From Candidatus Zixiibacteriota bacterium (GTDB lineage: Bacteria; Zixibacteria; MSB-5A5; GN15; FEB-12), in the NCBI GenBank assembly GCA_003641415.1, contig QNAG01000040.1, positions 1 through 14,674 of the forward strand: a DNA stretch of 14,674 nucleotides, read 5' to 3'. The notes beneath the pieces were generated by a model. It ran no database searches, was not told where the DNA came from, and worked only from the letters and a program-made list of their open reading frames with translations. Below are positions 8,163-14,041 of the stretch, piece by piece; positions within the stretch are counted from its first letter, which is position 1, and every line of letters begins with the position of its first letter. Position numbers and translations under genes: made by a program.

Positions 8163-8699
8163 ATGATCAGGATTCCAAGATTTGTAACCGGCTTGACTGT
8201 GACAGCGCTGATAGTGCTCTGGAGTTGTGTGAGTGTGGGAGCCCAGGGTCTAAAGATTGGCTATGTCCAGGATGACCGCATTTATCAGGAGTATGGGGAT
8301 TGGGTAAAAGCTCAGGAAGCGTGGGAACTCGAGCGAAAAGCCTGGGACGAAGAAGCTGCAACAATGCAAGAGGAACTTCAAGAATTGAGTACCGAGTACG
8401 AAAAGCAGAAACTCATTCTTTCTGACGAAAAGAGAAGTGAGCGCGAAGCTGCCATTCGTACTAAGGAAGAAGCCCTCGATGCTTTCACACGCCAAATTTA
8501 TGGTCCACGTGGAACTGCCGAACAAAAACAGAGTCAACTTATTCAGCCATTGCTGGATAAAATCACTCGCTCGATTGAGACATTAGCTATTCAAGACGAC
8601 TATGATGTTATTTTTACCCTTCAGGGTATCGGTTACATCAAGGAGAACTACGACGTAACCGACAAGGTGCTCGAGTTACTCAATGAACTCGAAGATTAG
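8163..8699 (+). CDS. skp: OmpH/Skp family periplasmic chaperone
   Basis: This 178-residue Skp-type chaperone is expected to hold unfolded outer-membrane proteins in the periplasm on their way to BamA. A signal peptide occupies residues 1 to about 28 (IRIPRF, then a hydrophobic core ending SVGAQG). The mature start 'LKIGYVQDDRIYQEY' is the typical Skp beginning. Residues about 45-105 are a charged Glu/Lys-rich coiled coil (the tentacle). The C-terminal part 'LLDKITRSIETLAIQDDYDVIF' matches the family's return helix and final strand. The ATG is preceded by AGAGG. The gene follows bamA by about 30 bases, and its last 17 bases overlap the start of lpxD. Some divergence from E. coli Skp is expected, but the family assignment is firm. 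Confidence 0.9.
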   Translation: MIRIPRFVTGLTVTALIVLWSCVSVGAQGLKIGYVQDDRIYQEYGDWVKAQEAWELERKAWDEEAATMQEELQELSTEYEKQKLILSDEKRSEREAAIRTKEEALDAFTRQIYGPRGTAEQKQSQLIQPLLDKITRSIETLAIQDDYDVIFTLQGIGYIKENYDVTDKVLELLNELED

Positions 8700-9714
8700 T
8701 TCAGTGTTTTCGCTAAGGGATATTGCTGAGAAGGTCGGGGGAGAAATTGAAGGCAATGCTGATGTTAAGATAAGCGGTGTCGCCCCGATTGAATCAGCAG
8801 GAGCGGGGCAGATCAGCTTTGTGGCTAATCCTCGATATTTTAAATATGTAGCTACTACTTTAGCCGCTGCGCTTGTGCTCGATTATGAGACCAAGTGCTC
8901 CCGACTTCCGGTACTGCGACACCCTTCCCCTCACCTGACTTTCGCTCGCATTGTTGACTTGTTCTACCCCGATGAACCCCTTGTTCAACCGGGTATTCAC
9001 AGTTCATCTGTAATCGATAACAATGTCCAAATCGACTCCACCGCTGGTGTCGGACCATTGTGTCATATCTGCGATGGGGCTGTGGTTGGACCGGGATGCC
9101 AGTTAACATCATCGGTATTTATCGGTCACGGAGTCACGCTGGGAGAAAACTGCCGCCTTTACCCGGGAGTGAAAGTGCTCGATGGTTCTCGCATCGGAAA
9201 CAATGTCATTATTCACTCCTCGACAGTGGTGGGGTCGGATGGTTTCGGATTCGCCGAATCTGAGACAGGACTGAAAAAAGTAAAGCAGGTGGGCTGGGTG
9301 GAAATCGATGATGATGTTGAAATAGGCTCAAATGTTTCAATTGATCGTGGAGCTCTTGGTCCTACTCGAATCGGTCGCGGCACTAAGATTGACAACCTGG
9401 TACAGATAGCTCACAATGTTGAAATCGGTCAGCATTCGATCATCGTTTCCCAGGTAGGTATCTCTGGTTCAACAAAAGTGGGCAATGGGGTTGTGCTGGC
9501 CGGACAGGTGGGAGTTGTTGGCCATATTGAAATCGGCGATGGTGTCAAGGTTGGCGCGCAGTCCGGAATATCAAAATCAGTACAAACGGGCAAGACTATA
9601 TTTGGCACACCAGCCCGCGATATAATGACCACCAAACGAATCGAAGCTTCCCTGACACGTTTACCCGAACTGATAAAAAGGGTAAAGAAAATTGAGAAAA
9701 AGCTCGACAAGTAG
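8683..9714 (+). CDS. lpxD: UDP-3-O-acylglucosamine N-acyltransferase LpxD
   Basis: LpxD transfers a 3-hydroxyacyl chain from acyl carrier protein to the 2-amino group of UDP-3-O-acylglucosamine, the third step of lipid A synthesis in the cytoplasm. The 343-residue length matches the family (E. coli 341). Residues about 1-100 form the N-terminal uridine-binding domain, with 'ISGVAPIESAGAGQISFVANPRY'-type sequence. Residues about 105-320 are hexapeptide repeats forming a left-handed beta-helix. The catalytic His is seen as H244 in 'QIAHNVEIG', and a second conserved His is H281 in 'VGHIEIG'. A C-terminal Lys-rich helix follows. The start overlaps the end of skp by 17 bases, indicating translational coupling. 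fabZ and lpxA, which often follow, are not in this window; the next genes run in the opposite direction. Confidence 0.96.
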   Translation: MNSKISSVFSLRDIAEKVGGEIEGNADVKISGVAPIESAGAGQISFVANPRYFKYVATTLAAALVLDYETKCSRLPVLRHPSPHLTFARIVDLFYPDEPLVQPGIHSSSVIDNNVQIDSTAGVGPLCHICDGAVVGPGCQLTSSVFIGHGVTLGENCRLYPGVKVLDGSRIGNNVIIHSSTVVGSDGFGFAESETGLKKVKQVGWVEIDDDVEIGSNVSIDRGALGPTRIGRGTKIDNLVQIAHNVEIGQHSIIVSQVGISGSTKVGNGVVLAGQVGVVGHIEIGDGVKVGAQSGISKSVQTGKTIFGTPARDIMTTKRIEASLTRLPELIKRVKKIEKKLDK

Positions 9715-9812
9715 CCGGGTCACAAACAAACTATTTCGATTCTAACTTGGAGAATTTGTCTTAAGATAGATGACACTTACTTAGAGTATCTGGAAATCGA
9801 AAGCAGTGTGCA

Positions 9813-10358
9813 CTATGAGTCCTTTGTGCGTCTTGTCAATCTGTCTATCCCCTTCTGTATGTGCTCTCTTATCTGCCGCATCACCTTCGGCGAGCCGGTA
9901 GGTAAGTCCCGAATATCCCTCGAGTCGAAGGAAAATGTCTCCTCACCAATAGTGTGACAATAGCTCAGCTCGATTTCCGGACGCCCAATAATCAGGATCA
10001 ATAGCGTCTGCGTAATATCCCCGAGGGGCTTCATATCGATGTGGCTTTGGTGAAAAGTTGCCTTTACTCTGGTACCCTTTCCAGGCGCCGACTCGACAGT
10101 CAACTCACCCCCGGTTGCTTTAGCGGATTCCGAAATCATCGATAACCCCAGGCCAAAGCGTCTCGTCTTGCGTGTGGTAAAAAACGGATTCATTGCCTTT
10201 TGCAACGTTTGGGCGTCCATCCCTTTCCCATCATCCAGGATTTCCAGTGTCAGCAAATCCCTGTCCGGGTCCTCATTGATGCGAACTTCTATCCTCCTAG
10301 CCTGTGCATCAACGGAGTTTTCCATGATATCAAGTATGTGCAGTGACAGATCTTCCAT
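9813..10358 (-). CDS. GHKL-type ATP-binding protein (kinase-like, last gene of hydrogenase-linked operon)
   Basis: This 181-residue cytoplasmic protein carries a histidine-kinase-type ATPase domain. The N-box is 'HILDIMENSVDA' (7-18, E13, N14, D17), G1 is DDGKGMD (42-48), the F-box is FFTTR (59-63) and G2 is FGLGLSM (68-74). There is no separate dimerisation/phosphoacceptor domain, receiver or membrane segment. Residues about 105-181 form an extra C-terminal part that I do not recognise. The start codon follows the stop of the PHP gene with no gap, so the two are co-translated. Proteins of this type occur beside [FeFe] hydrogenase clusters in anaerobes. Its substrate is unknown; it could be a kinase for a partner protein or an anti-sigma-like regulator. 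It is the last gene of the operon and converges on lpxD. Confidence 0.8.
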   Translation of the reverse strand: MEDLSLHILDIMENSVDAQARRIEVRINEDPDRDLLTLEILDDGKGMDAQTLQKAMNPFFTTRKTRRFGLGLSMISESAKATGGELTVESAPGKGTRVKATFHQSHIDMKPLGDITQTLLILIIGRPEIELSYCHTIGEETFSFDSRDIRDLPTGSPKVMRQIREHIQKGIDRLTRRTKDS

Positions 10359-11090
10359 TTATCGCAGGATTTTCCTGCCCTCCTGTCCCCTTAGCGCTTT
10401 TCTAATTTCCCCAATGTTAGCATCATCAATGAGAAAGTGGGTGCAGCATCGTCCAATTTCATCTTCCTTATGGGCATCGGATGAGTGAATCAACGGCAAA
10501 GATGGAGAGTATCTACGCACGGCATCCTCATAGGAAAGCGCGGGGGATATTTCCAGTGCATCGAGGGCAAGATCGTCTGGTATAAAACCTAACTGGCTGA
10601 TAAGACTGAAGCTTTCCCTATCGATATGAGCCGCGATGGCAAGCCCTCCCAAAGAACGAATTTTATTTACTATCTCTTCCACTGTAAGCGTCGTGGCTCC
10701 AATCAGAAGTCTTTGGTTAAAACCGAGAACTTCATCGTCGGCGTTAGCGATTACCTGCATACCATAGGTTTCCTCGTCGTTTTCGCCCGGTAGTTTTTGA
10801 TACACCATCTCTTGAAGTTGTAGGACCGATTCCAGTGTATCGAACAGTGCCAGGATATGGACCTCCTCTAAAGAGGTTACTTCCATGCCGGGGAGGACAT
10901 GTACGCCGTATCTGTGCGCCGCTTCCAGCGCGGCCTGAGTGTTTTCCGCTGAGTTATGATCACTGATACCCAAGATATGAACACCGATAGCTTTGGCGCG
11001 CTTTACGATAGTTGCGGGTGACATTCTTACTTCGGCACATGGAGAAAGACAGGTGTGAATATGCAGGTCAGCCTTGTAGTCTTTCAGCAT
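10359..11090 (-). CDS. PHP-domain metal-dependent phosphoesterase
   Basis: This 243-residue PHP-family protein is expected to be a cytoplasmic metal-dependent phosphoesterase acting on an unknown phosphorylated compound. The full metal-ligand set is visible: H10 and H12 (DLHIHT), D44-H45 (SDHNS), E70 (GMEVTS), H78 (VHIL), H155 (AAHID), and D205 and H207 (SSDAH). The length fits the short stand-alone PHP group rather than DNA polymerase or histidinol-phosphatase forms. It follows the second DRTGG gene by 12 bases and directly abuts the downstream ATPase gene. No clear ribosome site was seen before its ATG, only the small CGTG/CACG palindrome in the gap, so coupling to upstream translation is likely. 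A role in removing a signal nucleotide or phosphate is inference from the neighbouring genes. Confidence 0.85.
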   Translation of the reverse strand: MLKDYKADLHIHTCLSPCAEVRMSPATIVKRAKAIGVHILGISDHNSAENTQAALEAAHRYGVHVLPGMEVTSLEEVHILALFDTLESVLQLQEMVYQKLPGENDEETYGMQVIANADDEVLGFNQRLLIGATTLTVEEIVNKIRSLGGLAIAAHIDRESFSLISQLGFIPDDLALDALEISPALSYEDAVRRYSPSLPLIHSSDAHKEDEIGRCCTHFLIDDANIGEIRKALRGQEGRKILR

Positions 11091-11102
11091 CGTGGATCAC
11101 GG

Positions 11103-11435
11103 TTATTTTAGCAACTGATAAAGCTGTCCGGAAATGCTGAAAGCCGACTCGTCCGTGCTCAGAACCGCTATGTGTTCCTCGTTAGCTTTCTGGATGATAT
11201 CCTTGTCGGGCTGACGACCGTTCACGAAAATTATTCCCGCCAAATCCTTGAGCTTAGCAACCGCCAGAACGTTTTGGTGCGTCTGCATAGTGATCCAGAG
11301 ATATCCCGTCTTACTGTTGGCTATTACATCACTGAGAAGATCACAGGTATAACCTCCGGTCACCTTAGTGTCGCTGACCTCTTTAGATGTAAGAACATGG
11401 AGTCCAAGTTTTTCAATAACCTCTGTCACAGTCAT
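11103..11435 (-). CDS. DRTGG domain protein (second copy)
   Basis: This is a small 110-residue single-domain protein. It shows the DRTGG-domain pattern 'VTGGYTCDLLSDVIANS' at about 25-41, followed by alternating beta strands and helices ('GYLWITMQTHQNVLAVAKL', 'AGIIFVNG', 'IAVLSTDE'). DRTGG domains occur between CBS and DHH domains and in phosphotransacetylase N-termini, and are thought to bind a regulatory ligand, so a sensing role is plausible but unproven. Its ATG overlaps the stop of the hydrogenase-like gene (ATGA), showing translational coupling. It is a paralogue of the first gene of the operon (13259-13612), sharing the DL-SDV core. No catalytic residues were recognised. Confidence 0.8.
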   Translation of the reverse strand: MTVTEVIEKLGLHVLTSKEVSDTKVTGGYTCDLLSDVIANSKTGYLWITMQTHQNVLAVAKLKDLAGIIFVNGRQPDKDIIQKANEEHIAVLSTDESAFSISGQLYQLLK

Positions 11436-12802
11436 AAATTTTCCCTTCGTCTTTCTCTTCCTGGCTTCCGCCCTTCGTCTTTGCGCATGGAATCAAACGT
11501 GTCCATAAGCTTAGACAGTTCGCCTGTCAGTTCCTTGAACCTACTGGGAACGTTGAAGATACAGTCAGACAGTCGCGTATCCCCCCTGACCACATCCTCC
11601 GCGAAGGTTAAACATGTCGGGGCACCACAGATTCCGCAATCTATCTTGGGCAAAGAGTCGTATATCTTCTCTTTTTTATTCCGCTTCTCGATGGCTTTGC
11701 CCAGATCCTCGTCAAGCGCCCGGATGGGACGTGGCTCGTATTTTTGCTGCAAGTGGAAATACTTCTGGTGATAGCGTTCGCGGATCTCTCGCTTATCTCG
11801 GCAGGCTTCGATATTCTCCTCTTCCAGTGTCTCGAGTAGTTGGATAATCTTGTTATATGAGATGTAGCGGTTCTCCACTGTCAATGATCCACCAACGCAA
11901 CCTTGTGGACATGTATACGCCACGACAAGGTCGATATTTTGAAGCTTGCCCCGTTCTATATCATCGAAGGTCTTAATAATCTCTGTAATCCCCGAGACAT
12001 CAAGGATATTTTTCAGTTTCTGGGTACGGTGCATTCCGCCAGCCACAGCCCACCCAATACCGAGAATACAGACACTTTCCAAGCTCTTGCGATAATCGTC
12101 TTCGTCCTCACACTCCAGAACCGATAGCAGCGGGGCATAAATGTCGGCTATGGAAATAACTCCATCTATATAACATTCTTCTGAAGAAGGCTGTTTGATG
12201 GCGATCATCTTGACGGGGCAGGGCGTGATGTAAAACGTCCCGATCTCGTCCAGTTTGAGTCCAAGCTCTTTTGATTTTTTCTCCTTGATCTCCTTTGCAG
12301 CGAGCCTCTTGGGAAGCTTGATGGGAATGATGTGATCGACCAGTTGGGGGTATCTAACCTGAATGAGATTCACAACAGAGGGACAGCAATTGGAGATGAG
12401 CGGCTTTGGACCATTATACTCATCCAGAAAATGCTCTATAGCCAAGCTCGTATCCCCACAGGTGATGGCTAAATCATGCGCATCATCGAAGCCGATCTTC
12501 TTCAAGCCGGTCAGAATCTTGTCCGGCAGGATAGACCTGCCGAACTGAGCGTACAGTGCCGGGGAAGGGATAGCCACCGTATATTTGAACTTGCTCCGTT
12601 CACCCAAGGGATCGGTCAATGCCACGATGGCTTCATTCGGACAGATCGTGATGCACTCTCCGCAATCTATACATTTCTCTTCAAGGATGGTAGCTTTTCC
12701 ATTCCGGATACGGATTGCTTGTGTGGGACAAACCCGCATACATTTCATCCGGCCATCACATTTTTCCGTATCAATGCTTATAGAGTGAAAGTACTGGCTC
12801 AC
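11432..12802 (-). CDS. [FeFe]-hydrogenase-like iron-sulfur protein (probable sensor)
   Basis: This 456-residue protein has the fold of the [FeFe]-hydrogenase large-subunit C-terminal domain. Residues 10-60 hold two ferredoxin motifs: the first (C15, C21, C25) has Arg18 in place of one Cys, the second (C44, C47, C50, C54) is complete. The H-cluster region has SNCCP (C139, C140), TPCPVK (C195, K198) and TCPQGCVGG (C298, C302), so all four cluster cysteines and the proton-relay Cys are present. C140 to C195 spans 55 residues, as in clostridial HydA. Met residues normally next to the cluster are replaced (Thr193, Tyr296). The C-terminal 389-414 region is an FeS domain (C-x2-C-x4-C-x16-C). GTG is taken as start because it overlaps the upstream stop (GTGA). 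The neighbours suggest a sensory role rather than bulk H2 turnover; this is inference. Confidence 0.85.
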   Translation of the reverse strand: MSQYFHSISIDTEKCDGRMKCMRVCPTQAIRIRNGKATILEEKCIDCGECITICPNEAIVALTDPLGERSKFKYTVAIPSPALYAQFGRSILPDKILTGLKKIGFDDAHDLAITCGDTSLAIEHFLDEYNGPKPLISNCCPSVVNLIQVRYPQLVDHIIPIKLPKRLAAKEIKEKKSKELGLKLDEIGTFYITPCPVKMIAIKQPSSEECYIDGVISIADIYAPLLSVLECEDEDDYRKSLESVCILGIGWAVAGGMHRTQKLKNILDVSGITEIIKTFDDIERGKLQNIDLVVAYTCPQGCVGGSLTVENRYISYNKIIQLLETLEEENIEACRDKREIRERYHQKYFHLQQKYEPRPIRALDEDLGKAIEKRNKKEKIYDSLPKIDCGICGAPTCLTFAEDVVRGDTRLSDCIFNVPSRFKELTGELSKLMDTFDSMRKDEGRKPGRERRRENL

Positions 12803-13245
12803 ACATCCCCCTTCGAATTCAGGTAAAAAACGATATTGTACGAGGTGCCCTTCCCAACCGTGGATTTTAACTCGAATATGTCAGCATTCTTTTTTATATT
12901 GGGCAATCCCATCCCGGCGCCGAATCCCATCTCCCGTATTTCATCAGTGGCGGTTGTGTACCCTTCCTGCATAGCTATTTCGATGTTCTCAATACCTGGG
13001 CCCTCGTCCTCCAACGTAATCCGGATTACCTCAGGGTTCAGTCTGAGAGTCATTTCGCCTTTATTGGCATACATTACAATGTTCATTTCGGCCTCATATG
13101 AGGCAATAGCAGCACGTCGGACAATTCCCTGATCGATTCCGAGTTCCTTGAGAATCTCTTTGATATTGATAGATATAGAACCGGCTTTGTTGAAATCTCT
13201 TCCCTTAATTTCAAAAGTACGCGAAAAATCGTAACGAGAAACCAT
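12799..13245 (-). CDS. RsbW/SpoIIAB-like anti-sigma-type ATPase
   Basis: This 148-residue cytoplasmic protein has the GHKL ATPase fold of the anti-sigma-factor/serine-kinase family. The N-box is seen as 'EAEMNIVMYA' (51-60, E51, N55), G1 as DEGPG (80-84) and G2 as GFGAGMG (107-113), followed by 'KGTSYNIVFYL' for the last strands. The length is that of RsbW and SpoIIAB. Members phosphorylate a serine on an anti-anti-sigma partner or bind a sigma factor. No STAS-domain partner or sigma factor is present in this window, so the target is unknown. The stop overlaps the GTG start of the hydrogenase-like gene by 4 bases, and the start follows the first DRTGG-like gene by 13 bases, with GGAACGG as a possible ribosome site. 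Confidence 0.85.
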   Translation of the reverse strand: MVSRYDFSRTFEIKGRDFNKAGSISINIKEILKELGIDQGIVRRAAIASYEAEMNIVMYANKGEMTLRLNPEVIRITLEDEGPGIENIEIAMQEGYTTATDEIREMGFGAGMGLPNIKKNADIFELKSTVGKGTSYNIVFYLNSKGDV

Positions 13246-13258
13246 TATACCGTTCCAC

Positions 13259-13612
13259 TCACTTCAAATGCCTTACTCCGACTATCCCTTTACTGTAAAG
13301 AAGCCCACACGCCTTGTACATAAAGAATTTCGTCGACAGTATGAGAATGTTTCTCTTCTCAGCCAGTGAGATTCCTTCTTTGTTTGGTTTCTTGCCACGT
13401 ACATAAACGACAGCTTTAGCTTCAATTATTTCGGCAGTTTGTATGGATTGGGTATTTGCTAATCCGGTCAACAGAACGATTCCAGATTCGCCAAACGCCA
13501 GTACGTCGCTCATGAGATCCGACGCACCTGCGCATTCAAATTTTTCATCAAGATGCTGCTCACCGCAAATCACTTCCGCTTCCAGAAGATCAGCAAGCTC
13601 TCTCAGTTTCAT
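13259..13612 (-). CDS. DRTGG-like domain protein (first gene of operon)
   Basis: This 117-residue single-domain protein begins the six-gene minus-strand operon. It resembles the DRTGG protein at 11103-11435: 'LADLLEAEVICG' for the first helix and strand, 'GASDLMSDVLAF' for the conserved core, then 'GIVLLTGLANTQSIQTAEI', 'AVVYVRGKKP' and 'NILILST'. The DRTGG motif itself is degenerate: the GG pair is replaced by AGA. The C-terminus adds 'ACGLLYSKGIVG'. A ligand-binding, non-catalytic sensor role is plausible from the family but unproven. A GGAAGGGA sequence lies about 13 bases before the ATG, rather far for a ribosome site. A candidate promoter lies at 13655-13682. Confidence 0.75.
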   Translation of the reverse strand: MKLRELADLLEAEVICGEQHLDEKFECAGASDLMSDVLAFGESGIVLLTGLANTQSIQTAEIIEAKAVVYVRGKKPNKEGISLAEKRNILILSTKFFMYKACGLLYSKGIVGVRHLK

Positions 13613-13654
13613 ATCAGATTACATTCCCTTCCGTCCAAACGATTGTTTAAACCT

Positions 13655-13682
13655 AATATATACAGTTCTCAAAGTAAAACAA
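13655..13682 (-). promoter_or_regulatory. Candidate promoter of the hydrogenase-linked operon
   Basis: Read on the minus strand, TTGTTT (13682-13677) and TATATT (13660-13655) are separated by 16 bases and lie about 43 bases before the ATG at 13612. The -10 box matches the consensus in five of six positions, the -35 box only in part. Between it and the gene lies AAAC-GATT-GTTT (13637-13648), a small symmetric element that could be a regulator site. Confidence 0.4.
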
Positions 13683-13847
13683 TATTACCACGTAACTTCT
13701 CAATGATGAAAAAGCAAGCGCATTTCTTCAGGTGTGGCGTTCTCCCACAGTCCGGTTTCACTGTGTGGACATTGACTTACGGACACAATTGTCCTTTCCG
13801 GTTTTTTTGGTTGGGAGGATTTGTGGAGGAATCCACCAGTATGCGTT

Positions 13848-13897
13848 ACCAAGCAAGGCATCCAATGTGAACTCGGTCGATGCCTGCATAACTTGGT
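13848..13897. repeat. Composite inverted repeat / stem-loop
   Basis: An outer stem ACCAAG (13848-13853) pairs with CTTGGT (13892-13897). After a small internal loop, an inner stem AGGCATC (13856-13862) pairs with GATGCCT (13879-13885), leaving a 16-base loop. Thirteen perfect base pairs in two blocks is more than expected by chance in 50 bases. It is not a terminator, as no U tract follows on either strand. Confidence 0.45.
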
Positions 13898-13988
13898 GAA
13901 GGGGTTCAAGCAGTTACAGCGAAAAAAAACAACGAACCGTCGGTTGGCCAATGGATTGCTGATAACAGAAATAACATTAATAGGAAGC

Positions 13989-14007
13989 CCAAAACAAAAA
14001 GTTTTGG
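13989..14007 (+). promoter_or_regulatory. Hairpin in the leader of the cysteine-rich gene
   Basis: CCAAAAC (13989-13995) pairs perfectly with GTTTTGG (14001-14007) around an AAAAA loop. It is followed by the small palindrome CCTT-AA-AAGG (14011-14020), and both lie just before the AAGAAAGGG ribosome site of the gene at 14042. A role in controlling translation or message stability is possible but not shown. Confidence 0.35.
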
Positions 14008-14041
14008 AAACCTTAAAAGGATATTAAGAAAGGGAATAGCC

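Larger units (their letters stand above)
13613..14041. other. Structured intergenic region between divergent genes
   Basis: These 429 bases separate the minus-strand operon and the plus-strand gene at 14042. No frame is convincing; an 83-codon minus frame (13700-13951) needs a TTG start and has no recognisable family. The region carries several inverted repeats: GGACA-CAAT-TGTCC (13781-13794), GTGGA-GGAA-TCCAC (13823-13836), a composite stem at 13848-13897, and CCAAAAC-A5-GTTTTGG (13989-14007). It may contain an untranslated RNA or regulatory leaders. Confidence 0.5.

Noticed and set aside
9734..9802. TTTCGATT / AATCGAAA inverted repeat between lpxD and the minus-strand operon
   Set aside because: The arms are only 8 bp and 53 bases apart, with no U tract; not convincing as a terminator for either converging gene.
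11172..11771. 199-codon plus-strand frame
   Set aside because: It lies antisense to the DRTGG and hydrogenase-like genes, whose motifs are clear; a shadow frame.
13899..13914. GGGGTTCAAGC, resembling a tRNA T-loop
   Set aside because: The 3' half of the T-stem is missing and no other tRNA arms fit.
13700..13951. 83-codon minus-strand frame ending ENATPEEMRLLFHH
   Set aside because: The C-terminus looks protein-like, but the frame needs a TTG start, has no clear ribosome site and overlaps strong stem-loops; it could be a degenerate gene, but support is too thin.
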